A stretch of DNA of 64,000 bases from Orientallactaga sibirica (GCA_036365145.1 JAEOAD010000024.1:13411501-13475500); one strand, 5' to 3'; shown: positions 52,471 to 63,545, numbered from the stretch's first letter. Numbers and translations: made by a program. The notes: generated by a model not told the origin, from the letters alone.

Positions 52471-52984
52471 TACCAAATGAGAAGTAAGAATAGACAACAT
52501 GCACAAACACTGTACTGACGGCATTTGAAGCAAAGTAAGGCAAAGAGTTAAAACTGGGTGTCAACAAAAAGGATGTTCCATGGAATGGCAAGCCCTAGCT
52601 GTGTGATAGACTGAAGGAAAGACATGAATAGGAAGAGCAGACTCAATGATGCAAGGGTATGGTGGGCCGTCAGTTCAGAGGACACCTCCTCTGCACCTCC
52701 CAGAAGGAGTGGCTATCTAAAATGAACCCAACTCGAGCTGTCTTTGGGGAACCCATAAGCCTGGGAGTGGAGATATAGGACAAGCCCACACAGTGTTTAG
52801 AACCTAAAAGGCATTAAGACTATCCAGAAAATTCACTCTTCACAAAGGAAGTTTGATTGGTAGAGAAAATGAATGAAAACTTGGGGCACAGAGAATAGTA
52901 AGTGAAGGGCACAGTGGTGAAAAAGAAAACATCTGGAGAATACATTAACATAACATAATCTATGTGGTATCCAGATAATGCTTT
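52471..52984. other. Unclassified stretch before an L1 3' end
   Basis: No firm repeat match. It could be more 5' L1 sequence of the element that is clear from 52985, but I cannot confirm this. Confidence 0.35.
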
Positions 52985-53573
52985 TGCTCTCAAATATCAA
53001 GCTCCTACTAATCTTGGCCTACAAGAGGGTCTACACCCATTTCTTTCTCTCTAAATTAATAACCCTTATCCCATTTAGCCTGTGCTGACTTTGCATTCCA
53101 TTGAAGATTCTGCTTCTCTTTTTCAGATGGGAGCAGGACCTGAGGAGAGAGATGACATATCACACTTCAGCCCGGTCCCAGCTGAAACCACAGAGGAATT
53201 GGGGAGATGAGCAAGAGTGCTGTTTTCTCAGTGAACCTGACAATCAGCACAAGGGTGAAGGAGATAGACACTGAGGACACTCAACACCTACCAAACCAGA
53301 GATCCAGAGGCTCCTAAGAGCTCATCACTGAAGTAGACTTAAAATGCATCCAACACGGCTCAGGGAATTTTGTGGAAGAAGGGGTGGAAAGATTATTAGA
53401 ACCACAAGTTGGAGGCTTTGCCTCTCCCCCATAATGGACTGCTGCACCCACAATCCACAATCCCCATGGGGATAACCTGCATCCCCAACAAGGATGAGGG
53501 AAAAGATGGTACCAACATGTGTTGTCTACATACTAAGCATGTCCATATCTAATAAAAATAAATTTTAAAAAAT
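52985..53573 (+). mobile_element. L1 3' UTR, plus strand
   Basis: Parallels the L1 at 62290-63052: AAGCTCCTACTAATC, GGTCTACACCCATTTC, GGGTGAAGGAGATAGACACTG, CTCATCACTGAAGTAGAC, GCTCAGGGAATTTTGTGG, GATGGTACCAACATGTGTTG, TAATAAAAATAAATTTT. Non-coding 3' end with A-rich tail. Confidence 0.8.
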
Positions 53574-53617
53574 AGTAATCTATGTGGGTAACTGCTAAAT
53601 AGAATGACATTTATTCT

Positions 53618-53794
53618 TAAAACTTTTAAAATTTTATTATGTGCAAACACAGAAAGAGAGAGAATGCACTGCAATCAAACTCCAGACACATGTGTCACTC
53701 TGTGCACCTGACTTTATGCGGGTACTGGAGAATCAAACCCAGGCTGACAGCTTTGCAAACAAGCACCCTTAACTACTGAGCCATCTCTCCAGCC
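53618..53794 (-). mobile_element. Dip-type SINE, minus strand
   Basis: GAAAGAGAGAGAATGCACTGC, CTGACTTTATGCGGGTACTGG, AATCAAACCCAGGCTGAC, ACTACTGAGCCATCTCTCCAGCC. The CT complement tract is short. Confidence 0.85.
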
Positions 53795-53921
53795 TCCACT
53801 TGAAACATTTGGAGAAGGGGGACTTTCATGTTCCATTTTGTTTGACTTAGTATTGTTTTGAAGCTTACATTGGCTGGGTAATATTGTGTAATAAAATAAT
53901 TCAAATAAATATAAAATTAAA

Positions 53922-54075
53922 AGCCATCTGTGGTGGCATATACCTTTAAATCCCAGTACTGGGGAGACAGAGATAGGAGAATTGTTGTGAGTTCAAAATG
54001 AGCCTGAGATTACAGACTGATTTCTAGGTCACTCTGAGCTAGAGTGAGACCTTGGAAAAGGAAAATTAAATAAAA
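53922..54075 (+). mobile_element. B1 SINE, plus strand
   Basis: GCCATCTGTGGTGGCATATACC, TTTAAATCCCAGTACTGGGG, GTGAGTTCAAAATGAGCCTG, TAGAGTGAGACCTTGG, A-rich end. First of a train B1-B1-Dip. Confidence 0.88.
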
Positions 54076-54080
54076 TTAAG

Positions 54081-54225
54081 AGCTGGGCATGATGATGCAC
54101 ACCTTTAATTCCAGCACTAGTCTGTGATAGAAGGATCGTTCTGAGTTCAAGACCAACCTGGGCTACAGAGTGAGTTCCAAATCAGCCTGGGCTAGAGTAA
54201 AAACTGCCTTGAAAAAAGCAAAAAT
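54081..54225 (+). mobile_element. B1 SINE, plus strand
   Basis: AGCTGGGCATGATGATGCACACC, TTTAATTCCAGCACTAG, TCTGAGTTCAAGACCAACCTGG, CAAATCAGCCTGGGCTAGAG, AAAAAAGCAAAAATAG. It starts within the A-tail of the previous B1. Confidence 0.9.
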
Positions 54226-54226
54226 A

Positions 54227-54374
54227 GGACTGGAGAGATGGCTTGGTGGTTAAGGTGCTTGCCTACAAAGCCAAAGGACCCAGGATTGATTCCCCAGGAC
54301 CCACATAAGCCAGATGCACAAGGTGATTCATGCACATGGAGTTCAGTTGCTGCAGCTGGAAGCTCTGGTATGCC

Positions 54375-54424
<50 letters not shown>

Positions 54425-54490
54425 TCCTCTCCCTCTCTCAACTATGTAAATAAATAAGTAAAAATAAATTAAAATATAAATAAAATTAAA
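54227..54490 (+). mobile_element. Dip-type SINE, short subfamily, plus strand
   Basis: GGACTGGAGAGATGGCTTGG, AAAGCCAAAGGACCCAGG, AGCCAGATGCACAAGGTG, (CT)n at 54378-54422, then AAATAAATAAGTAAAAATAAAT. It lies in the tail of the second B1. Confidence 0.9.
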
Positions 54491-55149
54491 AGTGACTATC
54501 ATATTCCTTTTATTTGCTAAGTGTTAAGTGGGAAAGGAAATAAGATGAAATCTCCACCTTCCAGAAATAAACAACATAAAGAAATGATGGCAGGCAGAAC
54601 CAATTGTCTAACTCGCCAATGAAATGTAAGTGAAAGTGACATGTGACATTCCCCCACAAGGACGCTCCTAACTGTCCGTGTGTCATTGTTCAGCCAATCC
54701 TCCTGTCATAGATACTGTTGGGGGAGAATACTGAAATATGGAAGAGTCTTAGCATCAGAGCAGCCTGGAGTGTCAGGCCAGCAAGGACAGGCAAACAAGG
54801 CAGAATGAGCCTTCATGGTAAGACACAGGGTCTCAGTGCTGCAGTACTCTCACTGGTCCTCTGGGCAGGAGCCAGGTCATAGCAGTGATTTGCCAGGTAC
54901 TCTTGGTATCAAACTTCCCAAGTGTTTTATGCTTCACCAATCATGTGGTACACCGGGTTATTTGTAAAAAAATAAAAATGGGAACCAGTATTTTTAATAC
55001 ACAACTAATACAGAAGTTTACATTTTTCCCATACACACAAGCTTACAAATATTGACAGACTTGACACTGTCGAATGGTCTGCAGGGAACACTCACTTTAA
55101 CACGTCCACAATCCTAAACTTTCCTCTAGCCTTTCTCCTCACACCTCCC
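54491..55149. other. Non-repetitive intergenic stretch
   Basis: Unique sequence. Nothing recognised. Confidence 0.4.
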
Positions 55150-55315
55150 ATCACAAACCATGTGCTTCAGGAATTAAATTGATTGCTCCTCATAAAATCC
55201 CTGTCTCTTTTTGCAATGTATACCATTTCTTTTGCCTGGAATGTCTTTTATCTGAAATTGTCTAATAGCCAAGCCCAACAGACTGCTTTTTTTTTTATAA
55301 AATATTTCATGATCC

Positions 55316-55363
<48 letters not shown>

Positions 55364-55680
55364 AATCACACATACACCTAAAAAACATGCAAAGAAATAC
55401 ATTGAGCATGGAAAAGAAAGAGAAAAGGACCAAATTTGATGAGGGTGTCACTACGTGCCTGGCATAGGGTAAAGTGTTACAGATCTCTCATTGAATTCCT
55501 TGAGTACTGCCTTGTCTTTTCACTTGTAATATTTAAAATCCACACTTTCTTTTGCATTATATATGTCTACACCTCTGTCCCCTTTGAGAGCAAAATCAAA
55601 TCTCATTCACAGGGCTCAGCCTGAGGTCTGACATGTAGCAGATACTAAATAATTCTTTTCAATGATTGAATGCATGCCCC
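55150..55680 (+). mobile_element. L2 LINE 3' end, plus strand, with internal (CA)n
   Basis: TTTTGCCTGGAATGTCTTTTATC corresponds to the L2 'ttgcctggaatgctcttc' word. CTGTCCCCTTTGAGAGC, TCATTCACAGGGCTCAGCC and ACATGTAGCAGATACTAAATAATTC correspond to the L2 3' end. Diverged, interrupted by the CA repeat and unrelated sequence. Confidence 0.6.
55318..55358. repeat. (CA)n dinucleotide repeat
   Basis: About 20 uninterrupted CA units. Confidence 0.95.
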
Positions 55681-56392
55681 CAAACATCTTTTGGGCTTCA
55701 ACATATATTTATCTATAAAATTGTTCTGAAGGGGCAGAACTCGGATTAGAAATTGCTAAGATCTTTTATCTCTACTATTGTGCCTGATTTCCCAGTGAGC
55801 AGGTTACAAGATCAATTTTAAAACCTCATCCTGTCAAAAATAAATAAATAGAGCAAAGGAAGTCAGGATCTTACCACAAAAGTAGTCCCTTCCTTATGAG
55901 GACATTTAGGCATTTTACCTGTTTCACATATTTCGTGAACATGATTATTAACTATCATAAAGTAAGGCTCACTGGAACCACTGTCCAATCAGAAGACATG
56001 GGTAAAATTGTGAGGAAGCCCAGAGAAACAGTCAAACAGCTTTAGGCTTCACAGGACACTAATTAATCATTTTGGCTAGAAAGCCCCTCTCCCCATGGAG
56101 CATAATGGCTTCCAAGGAAGGTTTGGATGAAACATTTCACCAGATGGATCCAGTACCTACATTAAGACACCTCCACCCACACCCTTATGGATTCATTTAT
56201 TTCTTCATGAAATATTTGATAGTGTGTTGAGACAGTTGTAGGATCTGCACTAACAATGGACTAAATAATACGTTGTCTGACAATTCACCTCCAATTTTTC
56301 CTACCTGGGTGTCAAGCTAAAATGGAGGCTTACGATTAAAATTATGTCATCAAATAAATACCAAGCAGTCTGGAGAAATTCAAACTTAAGTT
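55681..56392. other. Non-repetitive intergenic stretch
   Basis: Unique sequence. Nothing recognised. Confidence 0.4.
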
Positions 56393-56548
56393 TTTGGTTT
56401 GGGTTGGTTTTGAGAAAGGGTCTTATTCTAGCCCAGGCTGACATGAAACTCACTCTGTAGCCCAGGCTAGCCTGGAACGCATAGTGATCCTCCTACCTCA
56501 ACTTCCCAAGGGCTAGGATTATAGGCATGAGCCACCACCTAAGCATAT
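56393..56548 (-). mobile_element. B1 SINE, minus strand
   Basis: GGTTTTGAGAAAGGGTCTTATTC, AGCCCAGGCTGACATGAAACTC, GCCTGGAACGCATAGTGATCC, ACCTCAACTTCCCAAGGGC, GGCATGAGCCACCACC. Confidence 0.9.
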
Positions 56549-56769
56549 ATAGAGAGAGATAGATATAGATATGGGTGTGTATGCTCACGTGTGTGGATGG
56601 TAATACTTCACTAATCCTAAAAAAAATTTAAAAACCTCAGGGCCCATTTTGTACTGGTCAGATCACATTGCAAAAGCTAAAACATCTGCTTAACCTCAAA
56701 ACCATGTGGAAATCAATTTCACAGACCGCGCTCTCTTTGGTCACTGTATTTAAATTATGTAGTAAGTGT

Positions 56770-56940
56770 TGTCATTTGAGGAGCACCTACGGCACAAGGG
56801 AGCATGATCCCATTACAGAGATGAAGAAAGTGAAGGACAGAGAAGGTAAATTATCTGCAATCATTTTATTTGCCAAGGGCAAAATCAAGATTCAAATCCA
56901 CCTCTTTCATATCCAAAGCCCAGGTTCCTTCCAGAGTTGA
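56770..56940 (-). mobile_element. MIR SINE, minus strand
   Basis: GATCCCATTACAGAGATGAAG, AAAGTGAAGGACAGAGAAGG, AAGATTCAAATCCACCTC and CCAAAGCCCAGGTTCC follow the complement of the MIR core. Confidence 0.6.
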
Positions 56941-56995
56941 ACTTCATAGTATACATGTCATAAACATGATGGACTTGTAAAGAAGATTCATCCAG

Positions 56996-57335
56996 GGGGC
57001 TGGGAGTATGTCCCAGTAGGGAAAGTGTTGGCTGTGAAAGCATGAAGACCAAAGTTTGGAGTCGCAGAACCTACGTACAAGCTGGGTCTGGTAGTATCCA
57101 TCTGTAATCCCAGCCCTGGGGAGACAGAGGCAGATCCCTAGGCTGCATTAGCTAGCTCTAGCCAAATTGATGAACTCCAGGTTCAATGAGAGATCCTTTC
57201 TCAAAAATAAGATAAAAATCAATTGAGGAAGGCACCCAATGTCAACCTCTGGCCTCCACATGCACTCCCTGCCCACCACACACACATGCAGAGAGAGAGA
57301 GAGAGAAGATGCACACAGGGAGAAAAAAAAATTTA
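56996..57335 (+). mobile_element. B4 SINE, plus strand
   Basis: GGGGGCTGGGAGTATGTCCC, GAGTCGCAGAACCTACGTAC, CATCTGTAATCCCAGCCC, GAGGCAGATCCCTAGGC, GAACTCCAGGTTCAATGAGAG, TTGAGGAAGGCACCCAATG, CAACCTCTGGCCTCCAC, then CA- and GA-rich end. Close to full length, with the (GA)n at 57288-57306 probably expanded later. Confidence 0.9.
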
Positions 57336-57345
57336 AAAAAACTCA

Positions 57346-58765
57346 TCTTCTAAGAAAACTTAATCTGTTCAGAACAGACTATGATTTTTTTTCAAACTTG
57401 GGCATCAAATATTAGTTTTAGTTTTGTCTTTCCCTTGAAATTAATAATGATCAGCTTTGTTTGCAAGGCTACATAGCAAAGGTTCAAATAAATGTTGATA
57501 AATTAAGACTATTAATACAGACCAGTAATAATGTAAATAGCAATTTAGTGGCATTGCCATCTTACACTTTAATGAAATGAAACTTTGAATCGATTATATA
57601 AGGAAAGAATCTTCTGCTTATTGTAATCTTAATATTATGGTTGATAATTTCACCAGCAGTCCTGATGAAAATGTACCTGATATAACAACACCACAGGAAA
57701 CTAATGGTTATAATGAATCTACTTGTCGTTGAAGTGCAAAGACACAGGCTCATAAATCTTTAAAAATTACTAAAAGCAAACAAGTGATCAGGATAAACAA
57801 ATTATTATTTTATCATTGTTTATATGTCTTCTGCTTGATATTGATTATCTTGTTCCTGGAGAAAACAATCAAAATACCTTTTAAATATTTGCATCTCATT
57901 TTAAATCTTCATTATGTTTACTCCACAGAAGCTTGTAAAGACTGGATTTTAACAACCTTTGTTTAACTGCCATTGTTAGGTGGCTGTTTAACCTATTCTT
58001 TCCCTCATCATTTAAAATTAATCAATATACAATGGATAAATAATATTAGCATTGACCTCTTAATATCATGTTTTGCCTGCATTTAAGGCATTACACCTTG
58101 AATGTGATTATTCAAATGGAAAATATGCATAGACACCCATACCTTTAAAAATACCTTTGTTTTAAAAATGTGTCTGAAAATCAAAATGCATTTTATTACT
58201 TACCCTACTATTTTAGTTAACATTCTATAAATAAGGTGAAAAGTTCAATAAGTTACCCCCCCAAAAAAAATTCTACCATCCTATTACTTCCAAGAGTACA
58301 AAACTAGGCAAACTAAAACAAAAACACTTTATTCAAAGGTAGTTGCAGTCATTTAGATAATTGCCTTTATTGTGGCCCTTCATTTTTATTAACTTTTATT
58401 TTTTATGGTTTAAGTATATCCAAGTTTTCATGAGCAGAAATTAAATCTATGCATGCCTGTTTCAGTTGATTAAGAGGTCATCAATCCATTTTTAAAGGAC
58501 TATCAGGGTATTTTTTGATTGATTATAATACTTATTTTTATAGAATTTAATATTTCTAAAATCTTAAACCCTCATGTTTCATATGATTACTTATGAGATA
58601 ATAAAAACATGTAATATACAACTTTCCCTGGTTAGCTTAACTATGATCATACTACAATTAAAGCGAGTTATTAAATAGTGTTATAAAATATACAATGACA
58701 GCAGTCAATGGGCTCAGATTTATAAGTAAGCGACACATACTTCTCATAGAATAATACATCATTCT
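57346..58765. other. Long AT-rich non-repetitive stretch
   Basis: About 1.4 kb, strongly AT-rich, no recognised repeat. A 47-codon frame without a start (57589-57729) reads protein-like (DNFTSSPDENVPDITTPQET), but its length is within chance. Confidence 0.4.
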
Positions 58766-58780
58766 AAAATTTGAATTCTA

Positions 58781-58945
58781 CTGGGGTGATGGCTCAGCAG
58801 CTAAATGGTTTTGCTTGCAAAGCCTACCAGCCCAGGTTTGATTTCCCAGTGCCCATGTACAGCCAGAATAGAAAGTGGCACATGCATCTGGAGTTCATTC
58901 ATAGGAGCAAGAGGCACCAGTGTGCCCATTCTCTCTCTCTCAAAT
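58781..58945 (+). mobile_element. Dip-type SINE, short, plus strand
   Basis: CTGGGGTGATGGCTCAGCAGC, AAAGCCTACCAGCCCAGG, TCTGGAGTTCATTCATAGG, CCATTCTCTCTCTCTCAAAT. Perfect 15-bp target duplication AAAATTTGAATTCTA (58766-58780 and 58946-58960). Confidence 0.93.
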
Positions 58946-58960
58946 AAAATTTGAATTCTA

Positions 58961-59178
58961 AAGCTGAAAAGATGGATCAGTCAGTAAAGTGCTTACCTCA
59001 TAAGTATAAGGACTGAGTTCTATCCCCACTGCCCAAGGAAAATGCCTGGTGTAGTGGCACATGCTTGTAATTCCAGCACTGGGAAGGTGGAGACAGATGG
59101 ATCCTTGGGGCTCACTGACAAGACAGTTTAGCCTAACTGGGAGCTCCAGAGTAATGAGGAAACCTGTGTCCAAAGAGG
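58961..59178 (+). mobile_element. B4 SINE, 3'-truncated, plus strand
   Basis: AAGCTGAAAAGATGGATCAG, GGACTGAGTTCTATCCCCAC, GGTGTAGTGGCACATGCTTG, TAATTCCAGCACTGGG, GATCCTTGGGGCTCACTGAC, GGAAACCTGTGTC. Lacks the CA-rich B4 3' segment and runs into a Dip. Confidence 0.8.
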
Positions 59179-59182
59179 TGGG

Positions 59183-59322
59183 GGCCAGAGAGATGGCCTA
59201 GTGGTTAAGGAACTTGCCTGCAAAGACTGAGATCTCATGTTTGGCTCTCCAGGTCCCACATATGCCAGTTGCACAAAGTGACACAAGGTTGCACATGTGC
59301 ACAAGGGGGCACACACATCTGT
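59183..59322 (+). mobile_element. Dip-type SINE, long subfamily, 3'-truncated
   Basis: GGCCAGAGAGATGGCCTAGTGG, AGGTCCCACATATGCCAG, CAAAGTGACACAAGGTTGC, GCACAAGGGGGCACACAC (CTCF-like core partly decayed, 59299-59312). Stops at CACATCTGTG. The CT tract and tail are missing. Confidence 0.85.
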
Positions 59323-60029
59323 GAAAAACGTATCCTATAAAATACAAACCTCACAGTGAGGAAGAATTCTGACTTTAGCCAGGATGGATTTATTTACTCA
59401 ACATAAGGGTATCAATGCTTAGTAGGTCTGTGCAAGATGCTAAGCACTAGTGACAAAAATATCAATAAAACATGGTCCCTAATCTTGAAGTGGCACAAAG
59501 TCACTACAATGAAAACCCTTCATAGCATCTGCCAAGCTCAGTCATTGGGTCCTCCTGTCCTGAGAGCCATTTCGCATTCATGAAGTGGCCTGCACGGATG
59601 AGCAGGGATTGGTGACTCTATTTCAATGGAGAAAATAAACTGGACATGAACAGACACCTGAAATCGAACTGACCCACCAGACATGCTTTCCCCAGAGAAT
59701 TTGAAACTGAGATTCAAAGACAGCCTCTGTAGGCTGTGGACATACAGTTTATACGCATGTGGTCTCAGTGGGAATAAAGAAGCCAGGAGGCTGGCTTGCA
59801 AACTAAGAAGAGTAAATCTGAACCTCTCCAACACACAAAATCAAAAACAATCCTGAAGTTTTGGTCACTTTTTATTACTTGTTTCAAGTCCCTGTCAGAG
59901 CTTAGGTACATTTCTAATTTCCTTTTCTCTCCCCCCAGGTAGACTTGCAGTAGATCTCTTTACTTAATAACAATATCTCCTGGTTTTTTCTTACTGCCAA
60001 CCAAAAGGAAAGTTAAAAGCACATTAATC
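59323..60029. other. Mostly unique stretch with an old repeat trace
   Basis: 59425-59500 (GCAAGATGCTAAGCACTAG, AAAACATGGTCCCTAATC) resembles the same ancient repeat word class as 15220-15350. The remainder is unique, and a 98-codon minus-strand frame at 59538-59834 has no known domain. Confidence 0.4.
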
Positions 60030-60290
60030 ATATAATTAACAATAATACCAGCACAGCTCTAATGATGGCATCAGAGCCAAGCCTTGGAAGCCGGAGATGG
60101 TGGCAAGACACTGATGTCACGATTGCTGCACAGATTTGCCATTAGAGTGGCTGTCTATTGTCACCTTCCAGATGACATCCTTTGCTGAGAAGAGCCTTGC
60201 TCAGACACCCACGTTCTACTTGTGAAGCCCCTCATGCAAACGGTTAGTCGCAAGCTCCGCCCCCATCGCCCTCTTTTCTGGTAGCTTACA
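60030..60290. promoter_or_regulatory. Weak candidate regulatory element
   Basis: Repeat-free with retained CpGs (AAGCCGGAG, GTCACGATTGC, GGTTAGTCGCAAGC, CTCCGCCCCCATCGCCC) and a GC-box-like CTCCGCCCCC at 60256. Texture-based only. Confidence 0.25.
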
Positions 60291-60399
60291 AGTCATCAGT
60301 TCTATATTGCAGCTCCTTGTCCAAGGTCACATAGGAAAAAAAAAAAAAAAAAATTTCCCTACCACTCTTGCTGCAGAGCTCCTGTGAGGTCAAGTAGCT

Positions 60400-60725
60400 G
60401 TGGGGTCACTGCTAGAGAAATCTTGCAGGGTCCTATTGCCTACAGACTTAAATGCAAACACTATAGTAACAGCCAAAGCCCCCCACAAGCTGGTTTCATG
60501 CATAACCACAGTCTCAGACAGGGCCATCTCCTGAGCCCCATTACTCATGTTTATACTTCCCTCGTGGTACTCTTTGAAGAGATGGCCTTTCACCCACTTC
60601 TTGAATCCATCAACCCTGCTCCCTCTCTACATGGGAAGCTTTCGTCCCTTCCTCCTCTGCCTGCCTTTATACTTCAGTCATCCTTCTAAATGTAGCCACA
60701 AGTTCTTATTTCTCATTAAGCAGTA
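60400..60725 (+). mobile_element. L2 LINE fragment, plus strand
   Basis: CAGGGTCCTATTGCCTACAG, AAGCTGGTTTCATGC, CTTTGAAGAGATGGCCTTTC, CACCCACTTCTTGAATCC and CTTCCTCCTCTGCCTGCC resemble the L2 3' coding/UTR region. Strongly diverged. Confidence 0.45.
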
Positions 60726-61009
60726 TTTCTAAAGAATCGCATCTCTCCAGCAAGCAGGTGAACACAGAGGATGGCTTACCAAGGAAGAAAGTAGAGACAC
60801 TCTGAGGTGTACATGAAGGCATGCCAGCAGCTGCCCTCCCAGTAGCACGGAGCCAGAATTCACATCCATTCAGGGTGTATTTCCTTCAGTTGCACGTTGC
60901 TTAGTCTTCTATTAACATGAAATGTTGTAATTGGACTACATATAAATTAATGTGGAAGCAGGTGCATAAGAAATGAGGTGCAGGGAAGAGAGGACAGGTC
61001 AGAAAAGGC

Positions 61010-61330
61010 GACATCCAAGTAGACATTTGGCAGGACTTGGGAATCGTGCATTTCATTGATTGGAAATGCAGTAGCGGACACCACTATCACTGGTACCGAG
61101 GGATTCCATTTCATTCTCGCAATGAATTTGCTGCAACTAAAGGCTGAAATGTTATTTCAATTGATTTTTAATGTATGATGACAGACGTTTCCTTTTGCCA
61201 TCTTGCTGATACCATGGAGGAGGCACTGGCTATCACATTAATAGACGAGGAAGCCCAATGAAGCCATGCTGTAAAAATGATTTGATAATATCATAGACAT
61301 CAATTCAGCTTTCGGTCAGTTAGCACAAGA
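61010..61330. promoter_or_regulatory. Candidate conserved non-coding element
   Basis: Repeat-free, motif-dense, with CpGs retained: TTCATTGATTGG, GCAGTAGCGGAC, GGTACCGAGGG, CATTCTCGCAATG, TTTCAATTGATTTTTAATG, GATGACAGACG (TGACAG), ATTAATAGACGAGG and CAGCTTTCGGTC. Enhancer-like texture. Conservation untested. Confidence 0.35.
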
Positions 61331-61600
61331 GATGCTAAGTACACTTCACTTAGTTATCGGGGTACAAACTGCCAAATATTCTTTTTTATTATTCTACAGC
61401 AGCAATATGAGAAGGAATGAGGTCTGTAAGTCCAGAGAGGATGCCCAGCTTGACTCTGCGTTTGCCGTCTCCCTAACCTGGAATCTAACATCAACGACAT
61501 TACCAACTCTGCATTTGGTTTCATCATCTGAAAAATCCAAATAACAAGGATACTCCTCTTCAAGCAGCCAAAAGGCAAAAATCACTAATTCAGTGCATTA
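61331..61600. other. Unique flank
   Basis: Unique sequence up to the target-site duplication of the next L1. No gene recognised. Confidence 0.4.
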
Positions 61601-61619
61601 AAAACTCCCACAGCCGAAG

Positions 61620-62282
61620 GCCCTCTCTACGGGAGGGAATACATACCTGGTACTGAAAAACCTAAGTAAAAGTCTATGGTAGGGGAGGTCAGGAGCCTTA
61701 GGGGTATAAGCCTGCTCTTATCTGACTAAATGTATATATTATTCTCACCAAGCTGCCCTGAAAGCACTACACTTAATGTTCATATTCACATATTAACGCT
61801 ACTCTCACTTCTGGTTAGAGAAGCTTCTCTTTTCAGATGGTGATGACCACTGGGATGACCCAAAAGGCAACATAGTGCTGAGAAGAAGGGATGGAGGAGT
61901 GCCCAGCACTGAAACACCTGTGTCACACCCTCCAAGGCTCAGGGACCATTGCGGAAGAGGGGGCGGATAGAATGGAAGAGCCAAAGGAAGGGTATGACCT
62001 CTTACAATGCAAATGCCCAGACAGAAACTGGCCTCGATATCCATGACCTTGCAGTGCCTAGCAATACCTTCGCAAAACCCTCAAAATAGAAGAAAAAGAT
62101 GATGACATCAAATTAAGAGAGACTAATGGAGAGAGGGAGGGGATATAATGGAGACTTGAGTTCTAAAGTGGAATGGGGGGAGGGAAGGGAAATATCAGGT
62201 GGGGTTTTTTTGTATGTAAGTATAAAAGTCAATAAAAAACAATAATTAAAAATAAATAAATAAATAAAATAAAAATAAAAAT
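61620..62282 (+). mobile_element. L1 3' end, lineage A, plus strand, with target duplication
   Basis: GGAATACATACCTGGTACTG, GCCTTAGGGGTATAAGCC, TTAGAGAAGCTTCTCTTTTC, AGTGCCCAGCACTGAAAC, GGCTCAGGGACCATTGCGG, CAAATGCCCAGACAGAAACTGG, GGAAATATCAGGTGGGG, then an A-rich tail (62228-62285). Flanked by AAAACTCCCACAGCCGAAG (61601-61619) and the near-identical 62283-62302 (one indel, one mismatch), read as its target duplication. Confidence 0.85.
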
Positions 62283-62286
62283 AAAA

Positions 62287-63052
62287 CCTCCCACAGCCTA
62301 AGTGGGTAACCAGTGGCTCTTTGATTGGCCATGAGATCCACTCAGTGGGAAGGAACCCCTAACTGGAACTAGGAACCAAGTCAGAACCGTATGGAGACAG
62401 AGACAGTGGACTCCAATGAGAAGCTCCCACTATCCTGCATCCGAAAGTGAGGCTACACCCATCAGAATCCCTCTAAATTAACAATGCTCATCTCCTTTAA
62501 CCCATCCTGATCTCACTGTCCATTGGAGAATCCATTTTTTTTTTTTCAGAAAGCAGCAAGAACCAAGGAAAACCATAATCTATCAATAAGACAGGACTAG
62601 ATAGCTGACTCCCAGGCAGGAGATGAACCACCCTTCCCACAGCAGCTAAGGCCCAGCTGAAACACAGAGGACCTGGTGAGTTGAGCAAGAGGGTTGCGTC
62701 AATGGCGAGGCTGGTAACCTGGGCTAGGGTGATGCAGACAGACACAGCAGCTGCTGAGAACTCAACACTAAAGTAGAATTAAAGCACACCCACCAAGGCA
62801 TAGGGAAGTTAGCGAAGAGGGGGCAGAAAAAAATGTAAGAGCCTCAGGGTGGAAAGGAATATGCAGAGACACGGCCCTCCCCACGATGACAGACTGCTGC
62901 TCTCACAACTCATAACCCACAACTGCATGCTGAATGCCAGCAATCCCACTAAGAACGGCCTTCAGTAGAATGGGATCAGGAAGGAAGGAAATGATGGCAC
63001 CAACATATGATGTATCCATACAAAGTTTCTACTTAATAAAATAATAATAATA
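62287..63052 (+). mobile_element. L1 3' end, lineage B, plus strand
   Basis: AGTGGGTAACCAGTGGCTC, CACTCAGTGGGAAGGAACC, GCTACACCCATCAGAATCC, CTGAGAACTCAACACTAAAG, AGCGAAGAGGGGGCAG, GATGGCACCAACATATGATG, TTTCTACTTAATAAAATAATAATAAT. This 3' UTR lineage is also at 5891, 26966, 38881 and 52985. It shares only the GAAGAGGGGGCRG word region with lineage A. Confidence 0.85.
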
Positions 63053-63379
63053 AAGTAGAAATTCACCAATGCTAAGATAAACAAAGTAAAGAAGATGGCT
63101 CCTTGGTCACAAAATGGCCTCAGGGTGAAAATCATTTCTTTCACAAATACATAAAAACAATTTTTACAAGCAAATGTACTTTGTGACCTCGGATATAAAA
63201 TAAAGGGTTTGTTTCCATTTTTTCTCTTCTGCCAGAATTCATGCTACAGTTTCTGGTTTTAATAGTTGCAATTAACAGTCTACCAGTAGTAAATTTCCTC
63301 CTATGAATGTAAAAATCTGGACTCATTTATAGCAACAACAGCAATGGTAATAGCACCAGAAAACAAAACATGTGTTCTC
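63053..63379. other. Non-repetitive, AT-rich stretch
   Basis: Unique sequence. Nothing recognised. Confidence 0.4.
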
Positions 63380-63545
63380 CTGCATGATCTCATTTAATTC
63401 ACACAGTTAATTTTACAGGTGAGGGAAAAAAGAAAGGGGACTTCAAGGATTGAAATATGTAACTTGATCACAGTTCCATGGTCCATGGAATCACAAAACC
63501 CAAACCCACGTCTGACAGCACCAGGCATGTAATTTCATGCTAGCC
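63380..63545 (-). mobile_element. MIR SINE, minus strand
   Basis: GATCTCATTTAATTCACACAG, TTTTACAGGTGAGGGAAAAAAG, AACTTGATCACAGTTCCATGG and AAACCCAAACCCACGTCTGAC follow the complement of MIR. Confidence 0.65.
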
